Origin: CAZXFH01 sp964640055
GTDB lineage: Bacteria; Fidelibacterota; UBA2242; JAFGTP01
NCBI GenBank assembly: GCA_964640055.1
Contig: CAZXFH010000020.1
Location: 1-55,608 of the forward strand
DNA: 55,608 bases
Direction: 5' to 3'
Shown: positions 33,986-42,201 of the stretch, one piece after another
Layout of the letters: each line of letters opens with the position of its first letter
How positions within the stretch are numbered: position 1 is the stretch's first letter
The notes under the pieces: generated by a model
The model's database searches: none
What the model was told of the DNA's origin: nothing
Seen by the model: the letters and a program-made list of their open reading frames with translations, nothing else
Position numbers and translations under genes: made by a program

Positions 33986-34071
33986 CTTGGCCTGCCATCT
34001 GTTTTCGGCAGCCCAAAGGCGATGACCACAGTGGCCTTTGACTGCCACGGCCAAACCATCAGCTCGCCGCC
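33986..34071. other. GC-rich foldable island in the leader of the eRF1-like gene
   Basis: This 86-bp GC-rich block lies inside a strongly AT-rich spacer (33917-34215). It contains nested inverted repeats: CTTGG-C-CTGCC / GGCAG-CCCAAAG (33986-34018) and GTGGC/GCCAC within an outer GGCGA...TCGCC (34019-34071). It could be a structured RNA in the leader of the eRF1-like gene (minus strand), a relic, or a very short gene: a minus-strand frame of about 52 codons (MGVITEGGEL...) spans it, but without a ribosome-binding site. I see nothing else in the spacer apart from AT-rich promoter-like sequence. Confidence 0.35.
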
Positions 34072-34215
34072 CTCTGTAATTACACCCATAAAAACGAAAG
34101 AGAGCTGTGCTTAAACGGAATAATAATAAATGTATCACCTAGTTTATTATTAACAATTTTTTATTAAATAATCAACAATTATTATCATGGGTCAGCAAAA
34201 CAATCCGCGGTTTAC

Positions 34216-35457
34216 TCACTCCGCAAAACCCGTAAGCCATTTTAGTTGACCCTGGGAGGTAACAATCGCCTCATAGGGATCAGTGGTCTCGGCCGCGTCG
34301 GTCTGTAACACCAGAATCTCGGCTGTTTTACCAGGCTCCAAACTGCCCACTTCTTTATGAAACCCAATTGCATAAGCCCCATTCAGAGTGGCAAACTTTA
34401 AAGCCTCCTCCGGAGTGACCTTCAATTGATCAACACAGTGCCGGATTTCTTTGCGTAAATCCAAATCCGGTACGATCAGTTTACTCTCGGTTCCCAGGCA
34501 AATATTGATCCCTTTACTTTGGAATAGTTCCGTCGGTGCTTGTTTTAAGCTCAGTAAGTCAGCGCTACGCGGGCAGAGACAGATGTTTATTTTGGTATGG
34601 AACCGGTTGATTGTATCCAGGTCTTCCGCGTTCAGATCAATTCCGTGCACAAAAATATTATGCCGGGTATAAAAATGGTTGTCTAAATAATAATGAAGCG
34701 GGGTGGTCCGGGGTGTTTCCCAGGAGTAATCATAATCGCCCACCGCTAACAAAAACTGTTTTAGCGGGCCTTTCCCGTTTAAGAAAAAATCTTTTTCCGC
34801 GCTGGTCATCCCGAAATGCAGGGCGGTATGCAATTCATTGACACTAATTTCCCGGAGCAGATCCGGGGAAACCGTCCACAGGGAAGAGGGGGCCAGGTGC
34901 TTGGTGACCGTTTTTTCCACCGGAAATTGACGGATTCTATCCCGGTGGTATTTTAAAATGTGGGCGGCTTTGGCCTTCTTAAATCCAATCACTTCGTGAA
35001 AAACCCGTGCGAAAAACGGGCTGTCAATCAGGGGCTCTCCTGAGATACCCGTCGCAGAGAAGTCGGCCAGCGCGATGGTGCCACAGGCTCTTAACTCGGC
35101 AATGTTGGATTTGACGATCTCCTTTTTTTGTGTGGTACTGGTCTGTTGCACATCGATATACAGCGCTTGATAATACTCAATAAAATTGGCCAGCTTCTGG
35201 GCGGCATTATTATGCTCGATATGGGTATGCCCATTGACCAGGCCTGGAAAAATAATTGCATTTTCCAGATCGATAACCGGATAGTCATAGTTCTGCTTGA
35301 TCCGCTCCAGAGTATCAACGGCGATGATCTTTTCCGCGGCTATCACCACCGCGCCCCGTTCAAGGGGCGGGTTTGAGATCGGAACCACCCATCTGGCTGT
35401 AAAAATATGGCCCCTGTCGTCTGCGGGCTGCTTTGTTTCTATTCCATTATACTGCAT
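34216..35457 (-). CDS. Amidohydrolase-superfamily deaminase (ATZ/TRZ or MTA/SAH deaminase-like)
   Basis: 413 residues, AAGGATTATAT before the ATG. Metal-binding HxH is H77/H79 in PGLVNGHTHIEH. Later motifs align with the S-adenosylhomocysteine / aminofutalosine / s-triazine deaminase group: ALHFGMTSAEKDF (family HIHLAE), VHGIDLNAED, and CLCPRSADLL. A composite C-terminal beta part (GSLEPGKTAEILVL) is typical. At the usual catalytic Asp the protein reads LGTES instead of LGTDS, an unusual Asp-to-Glu change. The substrate is unknown. The gene stands alone with an ~300-base spacer on the right-hand side of its neighbour. Confidence 0.82.
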   Translation of the reverse strand: MQYNGIETKQPADDRGHIFTARWVVPISNPPLERGAVVIAAEKIIAVDTLERIKQNYDYPVIDLENAIIFPGLVNGHTHIEHNNAAQKLANFIEYYQALYIDVQQTSTTQKKEIVKSNIAELRACGTIALADFSATGISGEPLIDSPFFARVFHEVIGFKKAKAAHILKYHRDRIRQFPVEKTVTKHLAPSSLWTVSPDLLREISVNELHTALHFGMTSAEKDFFLNGKGPLKQFLLAVGDYDYSWETPRTTPLHYYLDNHFYTRHNIFVHGIDLNAEDLDTINRFHTKINICLCPRSADLLSLKQAPTELFQSKGINICLGTESKLIVPDLDLRKEIRHCVDQLKVTPEEALKFATLNGAYAIGFHKEVGSLEPGKTAEILVLQTDAAETTDPYEAIVTSQGQLKWLTGFAE

Positions 35458-35722
35458 ATATAATCCTTAAATCAGTTGTCGAAATTTAAATAGTATCATG
35501 GGCAAAAACAATAATGGCGAGGAATTTATCTCTTCTGTAACCCCTTTTGGCTTTTATTATCAAATAGTATAGAATCAACGCTTGAGACTGTTTACTTGTG
35601 ATGCCAATCAAAAATTGCTTGGATTATAAATAACAATGAATTAATATCACTGGATTTACTAAAATTTGTGATTTAGAACATGAACACATTACTAATGTTA
35701 GCATTAATTTTACGCGCAATTT

Positions 35723-36682
35723 ATGATGATCGGAAAAATCAAGATGTTAAAAAAACCAAAAATATATACCTTTCTTATTCGCACGATAATCATCGGTCTC
35801 ATCTATGTATGGCCGGCTGTCAACAGTTCCGATTACCTGGCCCAGCATCGGGATTCGGATAGGAAAAAACTAAATCGCTACGATCCCTTAATTTCCTCCC
35901 TGGCCCAGCAGGAAGATATTTCCCGTCAGGAGCTGGAATTCATATTTCTGGATCCCCGGGTAGAATTTTATCAACATTTAGTGGTTGATAAATACACACC
36001 ACCGGCCATGCATAAAAGCAGTAGTGTCTATTTTCATAAAAATTTGGCTCAACATGGAACCGAAGACTTTATTGCCCATTATCACTCTTATCTAAAAAAA
36101 GCAGAAGAGCAATATGGCGTTGAAAAGGAGGCCGTGGCCGCCGTGATTTTCGTGGAAACCAAGTTTGGTCGTCTCACCGGACGTTACTCTGTTTTTAATG
36201 TGCTGAGTTCACTGGCACTGGCGGACAGCCCGATCTCTCAGACCTATATCGCCGACCATATCCACCGTAAATATCACCACTTCACTTATGAGCGCCGGCA
36301 GCAGTTAATCCGACACTTCCAGAATAATGCCAGCCAAAAATCCAAAATGGCCCGCAGCGAGCTGGCCTACTTGATTCGCTTGCAGCTGGAAAGCAGCATT
36401 GACATCCTCGAGCTACCCGGTTCTTATGCCGGCGCCTTTGGTTACCCCCAGTTCATGCCATCCAGCGTATACAAATATGGTGTTGATGGAGACCGTAACG
36501 GCCGGGTTGATCTGTTCACTTTTCCAGATGCTATTATGAGTGTGGGGAAATACCTGCACGCCAAGGGGTGGGACAGCGACCACAACAACAAAAAACGCGC
36601 CCTTTTACGCTATAATTACAGTAATCGCTATGTAGCGGATGTACTGGCTGCGGCGGCTGAAATAAACCGGCAATTCAACTAA
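35723..36682 (+). CDS. MltB-like lytic murein transglycosylase (SLT_2)
   Basis: 319 residues from the first ATG. The ATG of residue 8 (35744, MLKKPKIYTFLIR) is an equally good start because GGAAAAATCAAG precedes it, whereas nothing does for the first. A membrane helix or signal (YTFLIRTIIIGLIYVWPAV) is followed by the SLT_2 domain with catalytic Glu E145 in IFVETKFGRLTGRYSVFNVL and the second conserved block GAFGYPQFMPSSVYKYGVDG, DRNGRVDLFTFPDAI. MltB cleaves peptidoglycan to 1,6-anhydro-muropeptides. It lacks the lipobox of E. coli MltB, so it may be secreted or inner-membrane anchored. Confidence 0.88.
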   Translation: MMIGKIKMLKKPKIYTFLIRTIIIGLIYVWPAVNSSDYLAQHRDSDRKKLNRYDPLISSLAQQEDISRQELEFIFLDPRVEFYQHLVVDKYTPPAMHKSSSVYFHKNLAQHGTEDFIAHYHSYLKKAEEQYGVEKEAVAAVIFVETKFGRLTGRYSVFNVLSSLALADSPISQTYIADHIHRKYHHFTYERRQQLIRHFQNNASQKSKMARSELAYLIRLQLESSIDILELPGSYAGAFGYPQFMPSSVYKYGVDGDRNGRVDLFTFPDAIMSVGKYLHAKGWDSDHNNKKRALLRYNYSNRYVADVLAAAAEINRQFN

Positions 36683-36707
36683 ACCACTCGTTTTTTCCTG
36701 ACAACCG

Positions 36708-38333
36708 TTACAAGTCCGGCAGGGGACGGTCTGCCATGATATATTTTGGCGGCATGATCACCAGCTCGATCGGACCACTGTCAAAATGAGCCTGAAACTG
36801 ATCGGTGTCAGTCTCAAAGCTTATTGTTAAGGGTAAATTGGTATGGCCATGAATTACCAGAGGAAATTCACCCTCCCGGCGCTTTTCACACCACAGGGAA
36901 ACCTGGTAGGAGCCAAAGCGTAAATTTTTGATGCCATGCTTGTCATACAACCTGATTCGCCAGCGGACATGTTGTTTGGGGCCGAAGACCTTGAATCCCA
37001 GGATATTCTCAATGAGCATGGCCACCGGTCCTTGACCGGAATACGCAATCCCATCCGGTTGCACATAATCCTCAGAATCCCAGCGCGTAGCCGGCGCTAT
37101 CTTTTCCGGGGAATAGAATTGCCAGATGGTTTCTGCCGCAAAGTCTGCGACTTGGGACGCATTTGCGGGGCCGGGACCTTGAAATATCTGCGCCATGTTA
37201 TTCAGATGATTCCAGGCGGCCTGAGTGGCAAAATCTTGATAGCCATAATCCTGCAGACCGGCAAGCACCATATAATTCAAAGCACCGCATACACTTCCGC
37301 GCCAATAAAAGCCGGCCGGATTGTATTCCTTTTCATCGGCGGCCACCGTAGGAAACAGATGGGGACGATAAAATTCGGTGGTATCTCTGAGATGGTTCAC
37401 TAGCTGGCCGGCCGGCTCAACGGTGGGAATCCCCGCCCAGAGCGGCCAGAAACCAGCCAGGGTTTTCACCTGATACAATTTTCCATCCCGTGTCTGGTCA
37501 TAGTAAAACCCTGAATCAGGCGCCCATAGTTTAGACTGGATAACCGCGGCTAAATTCTGATAATAGGTATTAAAAAATCTAGCCCGCTCGCGGCGGCCCA
37601 GCACTTTGGCAAAAAAGGCCAGGTCCTGAGCAAATTTGGCCATCTGGGCGCTCATATCGGTCCAGCCTCCATATTCGGTATTGCCCCGCGGCAGATTCAA
37701 CATGTTAGAACAAAAGGGCGTGGAGTAAAAAAGATCCCGGGCCTGCCCTTTTCCGTGACAGCGGGCCTCCAGCCAGAAAAAATAACGCTCCAAAACCGGG
37801 TATATCCGTCTGAGCCGGCTCGTATCACCGGTCATGGAATAATATTTCCTTTCCACCCAATTAAATAAAGGGGGATGAATCATGGGATCGCGGGTCGTGG
37901 GGATACTGACCGGACTTTCGGCTACCGTTAGTATTTCGCGCGGTATAAAGCCGTCGCTGCGTTGATTATGGTAAAAATTATCCAGAGCCGACATTACCGG
38001 AAAATAGTGGGCGCCATACATGGCAAAAAGAGCCGTAAAACAGGTTGACCATTGCTTGATAAAGCCATCTTCCCCACAAAAAATGTAAGGCCGCTCAATC
38101 CCTCCGCCCGGTTCCCGGGGCTGAATTTGTCTGTTTATTTGAGCCCACACTTCCCAATACATGGCCGCCAAATCCGGTTGGTCCGGCAGGATTGGCTGCG
38201 GTAACTGCTCATAATCCAATGCCCGGGAACAACCTGTTCCCGAAGGCCAGCCGAAAAGAAAAAAACAAAGGACAAGCAATAGCTTTATCTGGGCGTGGGA
38301 GGCGTTTGTTTTAAAGCCTCTTCTTCTTTCCAT
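36708..38333 (-). CDS. GH63/MGH1-like alpha-glycosidase, exported, possible lipoprotein
   Basis: 541 residues. A hydrophobic start (IKLLLVLCFFLFGWPSGTGC) ends in a Cys that could be lipidated, although the -3 position (Gly) is not ideal. The body is an (alpha/alpha)6-type glycosidase: QWSTCFTALFAMYG, DGFIPREI, TEYGGWTDMSAQMAKFAQ, FYWRGSVCGALNYMVL, YSGQGPVAMLIENILGF. This resembles the MGH1/GH63 group, which includes trehalase-like and mannosylglycerate hydrolases. The exact substrate is open. A C-terminal beta domain follows. It overlaps the end of the upstream TPR gene by 49 bases, so they are co-transcribed, and converges on the mltB-like gene. Confidence 0.75.
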   Translation of the reverse strand: MERRRGFKTNASHAQIKLLLVLCFFLFGWPSGTGCSRALDYEQLPQPILPDQPDLAAMYWEVWAQINRQIQPREPGGGIERPYIFCGEDGFIKQWSTCFTALFAMYGAHYFPVMSALDNFYHNQRSDGFIPREILTVAESPVSIPTTRDPMIHPPLFNWVERKYYSMTGDTSRLRRIYPVLERYFFWLEARCHGKGQARDLFYSTPFCSNMLNLPRGNTEYGGWTDMSAQMAKFAQDLAFFAKVLGRRERARFFNTYYQNLAAVIQSKLWAPDSGFYYDQTRDGKLYQVKTLAGFWPLWAGIPTVEPAGQLVNHLRDTTEFYRPHLFPTVAADEKEYNPAGFYWRGSVCGALNYMVLAGLQDYGYQDFATQAAWNHLNNMAQIFQGPGPANASQVADFAAETIWQFYSPEKIAPATRWDSEDYVQPDGIAYSGQGPVAMLIENILGFKVFGPKQHVRWRIRLYDKHGIKNLRFGSYQVSLWCEKRREGEFPLVIHGHTNLPLTISFETDTDQFQAHFDSGPIELVIMPPKYIMADRPLPDL

Positions 38334-39586
38334 AAATTATCTAACGCTTCCTCGAAAACATCGGTATAAATTTTCTGCGCCTTTTCTTTCTGGCCGGTCC
38401 CGGCGTAGGCCTTGGCCAAGACCAAACGATAGCGCTCTATCTTCGGCCGCATCTCTACAGCCTTGTTTAAATATTGAACCGCTTTGTCATACTCTTTTTT
38501 CTCAAAATAAAGCTTCCCATGATAATAATAGGGTTGTGGGTGCTCGGGTAACAAGTCTATCTGTCGGCGAGAATATCGCAAAGCCTTTTTTAAATCGCCC
38601 TTTTGCCGGTAAATCTCAGCCATCAGATAATAGGCATCGGGATATTCCCTATTTACTTTTAAGGCCGCCTTACAATAATGGAGTGCTTTGCGCTGATTGG
38701 ACAGATAAAAGTGATATAGTCGGGCTAAAATCAGCAGGGTACTGGGCCGGTATTTATAACGCAATGCCTTCTGGTAATTAATCACCGCATTGCGGTAATG
38801 ACCCTGTTTATATTCTAAATAGCCCCAGGCCTCATAATTATCTGCCGACCGTTTAGCGGTTTGGGTTAATTTTTCGCAAGCATGGGCCGCAGCTAAAAAA
38901 TAGCCGTTATTGGCCAAAATCTGGGCCAGCAACTTTAACAAGAAGGGCTTTCCCGTATAGGACAGCGCATCCTGAGCCACCCGGGCAGCGGCGGCATGAC
39001 GCTCCTGATCACTCAGATAGACAGCGTAATATACGGCGATATTCCCCTGTTGCGGATGGTCACGATAGAGCTGTTGCAAGTGATCGAGAGTCGCATCCGG
39101 GCACGCCAATTTCCGGCTGTGATGAATAATCTTCAGCAGGGCCTTGTCCGCAGGCTCCAACCGATAGGCGGCCGCTGCCAGTTGGTGCCCTTTTTGGCAA
39201 TCCTGTAAATCACGATAGGCAAAATCAGCATAGTTCAAAAGAAAAGCTGGCAAGGTATCACATTTTTCAGCAGCCCGGGTATACTGCTGGGCCGCCGCTT
39301 GGACCTGGCCCATCTGCCATTGGGAAAAAGCCCGCCCCCAATGGGCATGACCCAGCGCTTGCTGTGTCAGGATGGTCAGGTAATATTGATCCGCTTTATT
39401 ATAATTGCCCGCCTCTAAGGCCTTAGCTGCTTTTTTAAAATGTCTCCGGCTTGCTTTGGGGATCTCAGACTTCAGTTGCTCATAACGCAATCCACTGGGA
39501 ACAGAAGTGGGCGACGCGCCATACCCTTGGCCGGTTATCCCCCAGACAAACAATACTATTATTAGTATGCCGATAACTCTGTTCAT
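38285..39586 (-). CDS. Secreted TPR-repeat protein
   Basis: The start is chosen at the ATG at 39586, which begins the signal peptide MNRVIGILIIVLFVWGITG; the frame extends 18 codons further up. About ten tetratricopeptide repeats can be read, for example AAKALEAGNYNKADQYYLTI, EAWGYLEYKQGHYRNAVIN, YYLMAEIYRQKGDLKKALRY, YYHGKLYFEKKEYDKAVQYL and RLVLAKAYAGTGQKEKAQKI. No catalytic motif. It overlaps the GH63-like gene and may scaffold it or a related envelope process. Confidence 0.78.
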   Translation of the reverse strand: MNRVIGILIIVLFVWGITGQGYGASPTSVPSGLRYEQLKSEIPKASRRHFKKAAKALEAGNYNKADQYYLTILTQQALGHAHWGRAFSQWQMGQVQAAAQQYTRAAEKCDTLPAFLLNYADFAYRDLQDCQKGHQLAAAAYRLEPADKALLKIIHHSRKLACPDATLDHLQQLYRDHPQQGNIAVYYAVYLSDQERHAAAARVAQDALSYTGKPFLLKLLAQILANNGYFLAAAHACEKLTQTAKRSADNYEAWGYLEYKQGHYRNAVINYQKALRYKYRPSTLLILARLYHFYLSNQRKALHYCKAALKVNREYPDAYYLMAEIYRQKGDLKKALRYSRRQIDLLPEHPQPYYYHGKLYFEKKEYDKAVQYLNKAVEMRPKIERYRLVLAKAYAGTGQKEKAQKIYTDVFEEALDNLWKEEEALKQTPPTPR

Positions 39587-39778
39587 AGGGCTTAATTTGA
39601 GTATTTTTAAAGCAGTTATCAAGATAAAAGCCTTGATCAACCCCGCCCCCCGGCCTGAAAAATGTTTACCTCCTGCGCCAAATAGTGCTTATATTTTACC
39701 TGGCGTTGTTTGATACTGTTTGTCATATTTATCACTGCGATCACCATTTTAAATCAGGTTGAAAAAAAGGAGCCCTAC

Positions 39779-40753
39779 ATGTCCAAAATAGAGACCTTAT
39801 TACACCCTTTCCCACAAAAGAAAATTTCGCTCTTACCCACCCCTTTCCATTATCTGGATAATATCTCCTGCATACTGGGTCGGGATATCTATATTAAAAG
39901 GGATGATCTGACCGGGTTCGCTCTCAGTGGCAATAAAACCCGGAAATTTGATTTTCTGGTCGCTGATGCTTTAAAACAGAATTGTGATACCATTATCGGC
40001 ATTGGCGCCAATCAATCCAATTTCTGCCGGATTCTTTCCGGTGTGGGTGCCAAATATGGTTTGGAAGTGCATCTCATTCTGAATGGCAAAAAACCGGCCC
40101 GGCCCACCGGCAACCTGTTAATCGACCACATGCTGGGCGCGGCCATCCACCATGTTGATACCGAGGATGCCGACATAAGACGGCAGGCGGCCCAAAAAAC
40201 AGCCGCCGACTTACGTGTACAAGGTAAAAAAGTGTACTTTCTGCCTCCGGGCGGATCAACCCCGATCGGTACCCTGGGCTATGCTGCAGGGTTTGCGGAG
40301 CTGTTAGAAGATTTTAAACAACAAAAAGTGACTATCGATAAAATTTTTCATGCCTCCTCTTCAGCGGGAACCCAGGCCGGCCTGGTACTGGGTCAAGCCA
40401 TCAGCCAATGGCCGGGACAAATCATCGGTATCAGTGTAGATGTTCCTGAGCCTGAATTGAAGCAAAAGGTCTACCAGCTGTCCCAGGCCGCCGGTGATCT
40501 GCTTGGAGTAACGGTGGCCCGCTCACAGGTGTTCACCGATGGCAACTATATCGGTCCGGGATATGCGAAACACACCCCGGAATGTGAAGCAGCAGTCGAT
40601 CTGTTTGCCAAACAAGAGGGGGTCTTTTTGGATTACGTTTATACCGGGAAAGCCGCCGCCGGACTTATCGATTACTGTCAGCGGAAATGCGTCGGTCCGC
40701 AGGAAAAAGTGGCCTTTATTCACACGGGTGGTAACATTGAACTATTTGAATAA
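39779..40753 (+). CDS. PLP-dependent D-cysteine desulfhydrase / ACC deaminase family
   Basis: I start it at the ATG at 39779 (AAAGGAGCCCTAC upstream), not the frame start 69 bases earlier. 324 residues, fold type II PLP enzyme. The Schiff-base lysine is K53 in FALSGNKTRKFDFL. Further family motifs are IGIGANQSNFCR, the phosphate-binding SSSAGTQAGLVLG, and TGKAAAGLIDYC, IHTGGNIELF at the end. The family splits D-cysteine to pyruvate, sulfide and ammonia or deaminates 1-aminocyclopropane-1-carboxylate; the sequence alone does not settle which. Confidence 0.87.
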   Translation: MSKIETLLHPFPQKKISLLPTPFHYLDNISCILGRDIYIKRDDLTGFALSGNKTRKFDFLVADALKQNCDTIIGIGANQSNFCRILSGVGAKYGLEVHLILNGKKPARPTGNLLIDHMLGAAIHHVDTEDADIRRQAAQKTAADLRVQGKKVYFLPPGGSTPIGTLGYAAGFAELLEDFKQQKVTIDKIFHASSSAGTQAGLVLGQAISQWPGQIIGISVDVPEPELKQKVYQLSQAAGDLLGVTVARSQVFTDGNYIGPGYAKHTPECEAAVDLFAKQEGVFLDYVYTGKAAAGLIDYCQRKCVGPQEKVAFIHTGGNIELFE

Positions 40754-40795
40754 TAGACCTTTAAAGAATGCCGAATAACTCAAATTATTGAACCT

Positions 40796-41659
40796 ATGCG
40801 TGTCAAACCTAAAACTATCCTGTTCACTCTTCTGATCCTGCTGGCGGTATTTACCACAGCTTGGTTTTTTTATCTGTCACCCGCCCTTAAACAGCAACAG
40901 TTTGTGGCAGCCCTCAATCAGCCGGAGGCACCTCAGCGCCTGGCCGCCCTTAAGAAATATCTTAACTGCTACCCGGATAGTCCCAACCGGCCTCAGGCTT
41001 ACCTGAAAATATTACAGTTGCAATACCATGATCTAAACCAAAAAACAGCCGCCGTATTAAACTGGAGCGCCTGGCTTACCCACCATCCGACCGAAGAGGA
41101 ACAACAGGCGCTGCTTTCTTTTTACCGTAGGCTTGAGGATACCTTGTCCTCTCCGGCGACCGCTTACCGCGCATATACCAGTGCGCCCCGTCGGGTAAGT
41201 GCAAAACTGCAAAGGATATTATTTTTATACGATTTCTTTCTGAAAGCGCCCCTGGCCGATAGCTGCAAGCACGCGGAGCTACTACGTCTGACAGAGTTGC
41301 TGATACAATCGGATTGGCCTGATCCCCGGGGATATCTCCTGGTCGCTGAGGCCTTGTTTCAGCTGGACACCGTGCCTATGATTAAACAATCCAGTCGTCT
41401 GCTGCAGAAAGCGATTAACATAAACAGTTATGACCATCTATCCCAATTGTATCCCGGCCAAAGGGAAAAAAGCCTTCGTCAACACTTAACCGAAAACTAT
41501 TATGACCTTTATCACCAGCTGAGCCGTAACGCCTATCAATTAGACAATTATCCGCTGGCGTTACACCTCATCTCTCAGGCAGCCAAATATAAACCACAGT
41601 TGCCGGAGGAAGCTTTGGCATTGTGGAAGTCCATTGCAGCAAAACTCGACAACGAATAG
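40796..41659 (+). CDS. Membrane-anchored TPR-like protein of unknown function
   Basis: 287 residues. One N-terminal membrane helix (KTILFTLLILLAVFTTAWFF) is followed by a helical, Leu/Ala/Tyr-rich periplasmic part with weak TPR-like units (RLAALKKYLNCYPDSPNRPQ, LLVAEALFQLDTVPMIKQS, NAYQLDNYPLALHLISQAA). No ribosome-binding site is obvious before the ATG. The stop is 8 bases before the lspA ATG, so the two are in one operon. Confidence 0.7.
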   Translation: MRVKPKTILFTLLILLAVFTTAWFFYLSPALKQQQFVAALNQPEAPQRLAALKKYLNCYPDSPNRPQAYLKILQLQYHDLNQKTAAVLNWSAWLTHHPTEEEQQALLSFYRRLEDTLSSPATAYRAYTSAPRRVSAKLQRILFLYDFFLKAPLADSCKHAELLRLTELLIQSDWPDPRGYLLVAEALFQLDTVPMIKQSSRLLQKAININSYDHLSQLYPGQREKSLRQHLTENYYDLYHQLSRNAYQLDNYPLALHLISQAAKYKPQLPEEALALWKSIAAKLDNE

Positions 41660-41666
41660 GAAAATT

Positions 41667-42200
41667 ATGCCCAAAAGTAAACTTAAAACAGTACTGGTCC
41701 CTATAGCAACAGGATTGCTATTGTTAAGCCTGGATTTCGTGATTAAAAACCTGGCCAATGGCAGCCTGCCCTATCAACAAAGGGTGGAGACGCCCCTGCC
41801 TTTTCTGTTTCTGTTCTTGACCCATAACACCGGGTATCACTATCTTTTCGGTGAAATCAATCATCATACCCTGTGGGCCCTTTTCGGGGTGGCCGTGGTT
41901 TTATTCTTGATCGTATCCCTTTCCAGTTCGCTACTCAAAGAGAGTCATTCCAAATTTTACCGCCGGATTTACGCCTTTATTCTAACCTTAATGATCGGCG
42001 CCAGTGCCAATGTGTGGGAAATCCTGTTCTACGGTTATGCCACCGATTATTTTATTTTTACGCCTTTGCCGTGGCCCAGTAATCTGTGTGACCAATACAT
42101 CAACGCTATTTTGTGGATCATCATGCCGATCCTGTTGGTGAAATCCTTAGTGGATTGGTGGCAGCACCGCCGAGCCAAGCAACGCAAAACTACAAACTGA
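41667..42200 (+). CDS. lspA: Signal peptidase II-like protein (LspA), divergent active site
   Basis: 177 residues from the ATG at 41667, which has AGGAAAATT upstream. Four hydrophobic helices. Motifs align with LspA: SLDFVIKNLA (family D..xK), LTHNTGYHYLF (HNxGxxF), GASANVWEILFYGYATDYF (family GxxGNxxDRxxxGyVvDf) and SNLCDQYIN (family FNxAD). The catalytic aspartate of FNxAD is kept, but the first catalytic aspartate (D of the DR pair) is replaced by Glu and the Arg by Ile. Function would be cleavage of prolipoprotein signal peptides, or the protein may be a paralogue with altered activity. It lies between the TPR-like gene and the histidine kinase, with a 1-base gap to the latter. Confidence 0.72.
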   Translation: MPKSKLKTVLVPIATGLLLLSLDFVIKNLANGSLPYQQRVETPLPFLFLFLTHNTGYHYLFGEINHHTLWALFGVAVVLFLIVSLSSSLLKESHSKFYRRIYAFILTLMIGASANVWEILFYGYATDYFIFTPLPWPSNLCDQYINAILWIIMPILLVKSLVDWWQHRRAKQRKTTN

Positions 42201-42201
42201 T

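Noticed and set aside
34019..34075. Cobalamin riboswitch, suggested by GCCACTG in the spacer upstream of the eRF1-like gene
   Set aside because: No B12-box-like segment follows and the gene downstream has no link to cobalamin.
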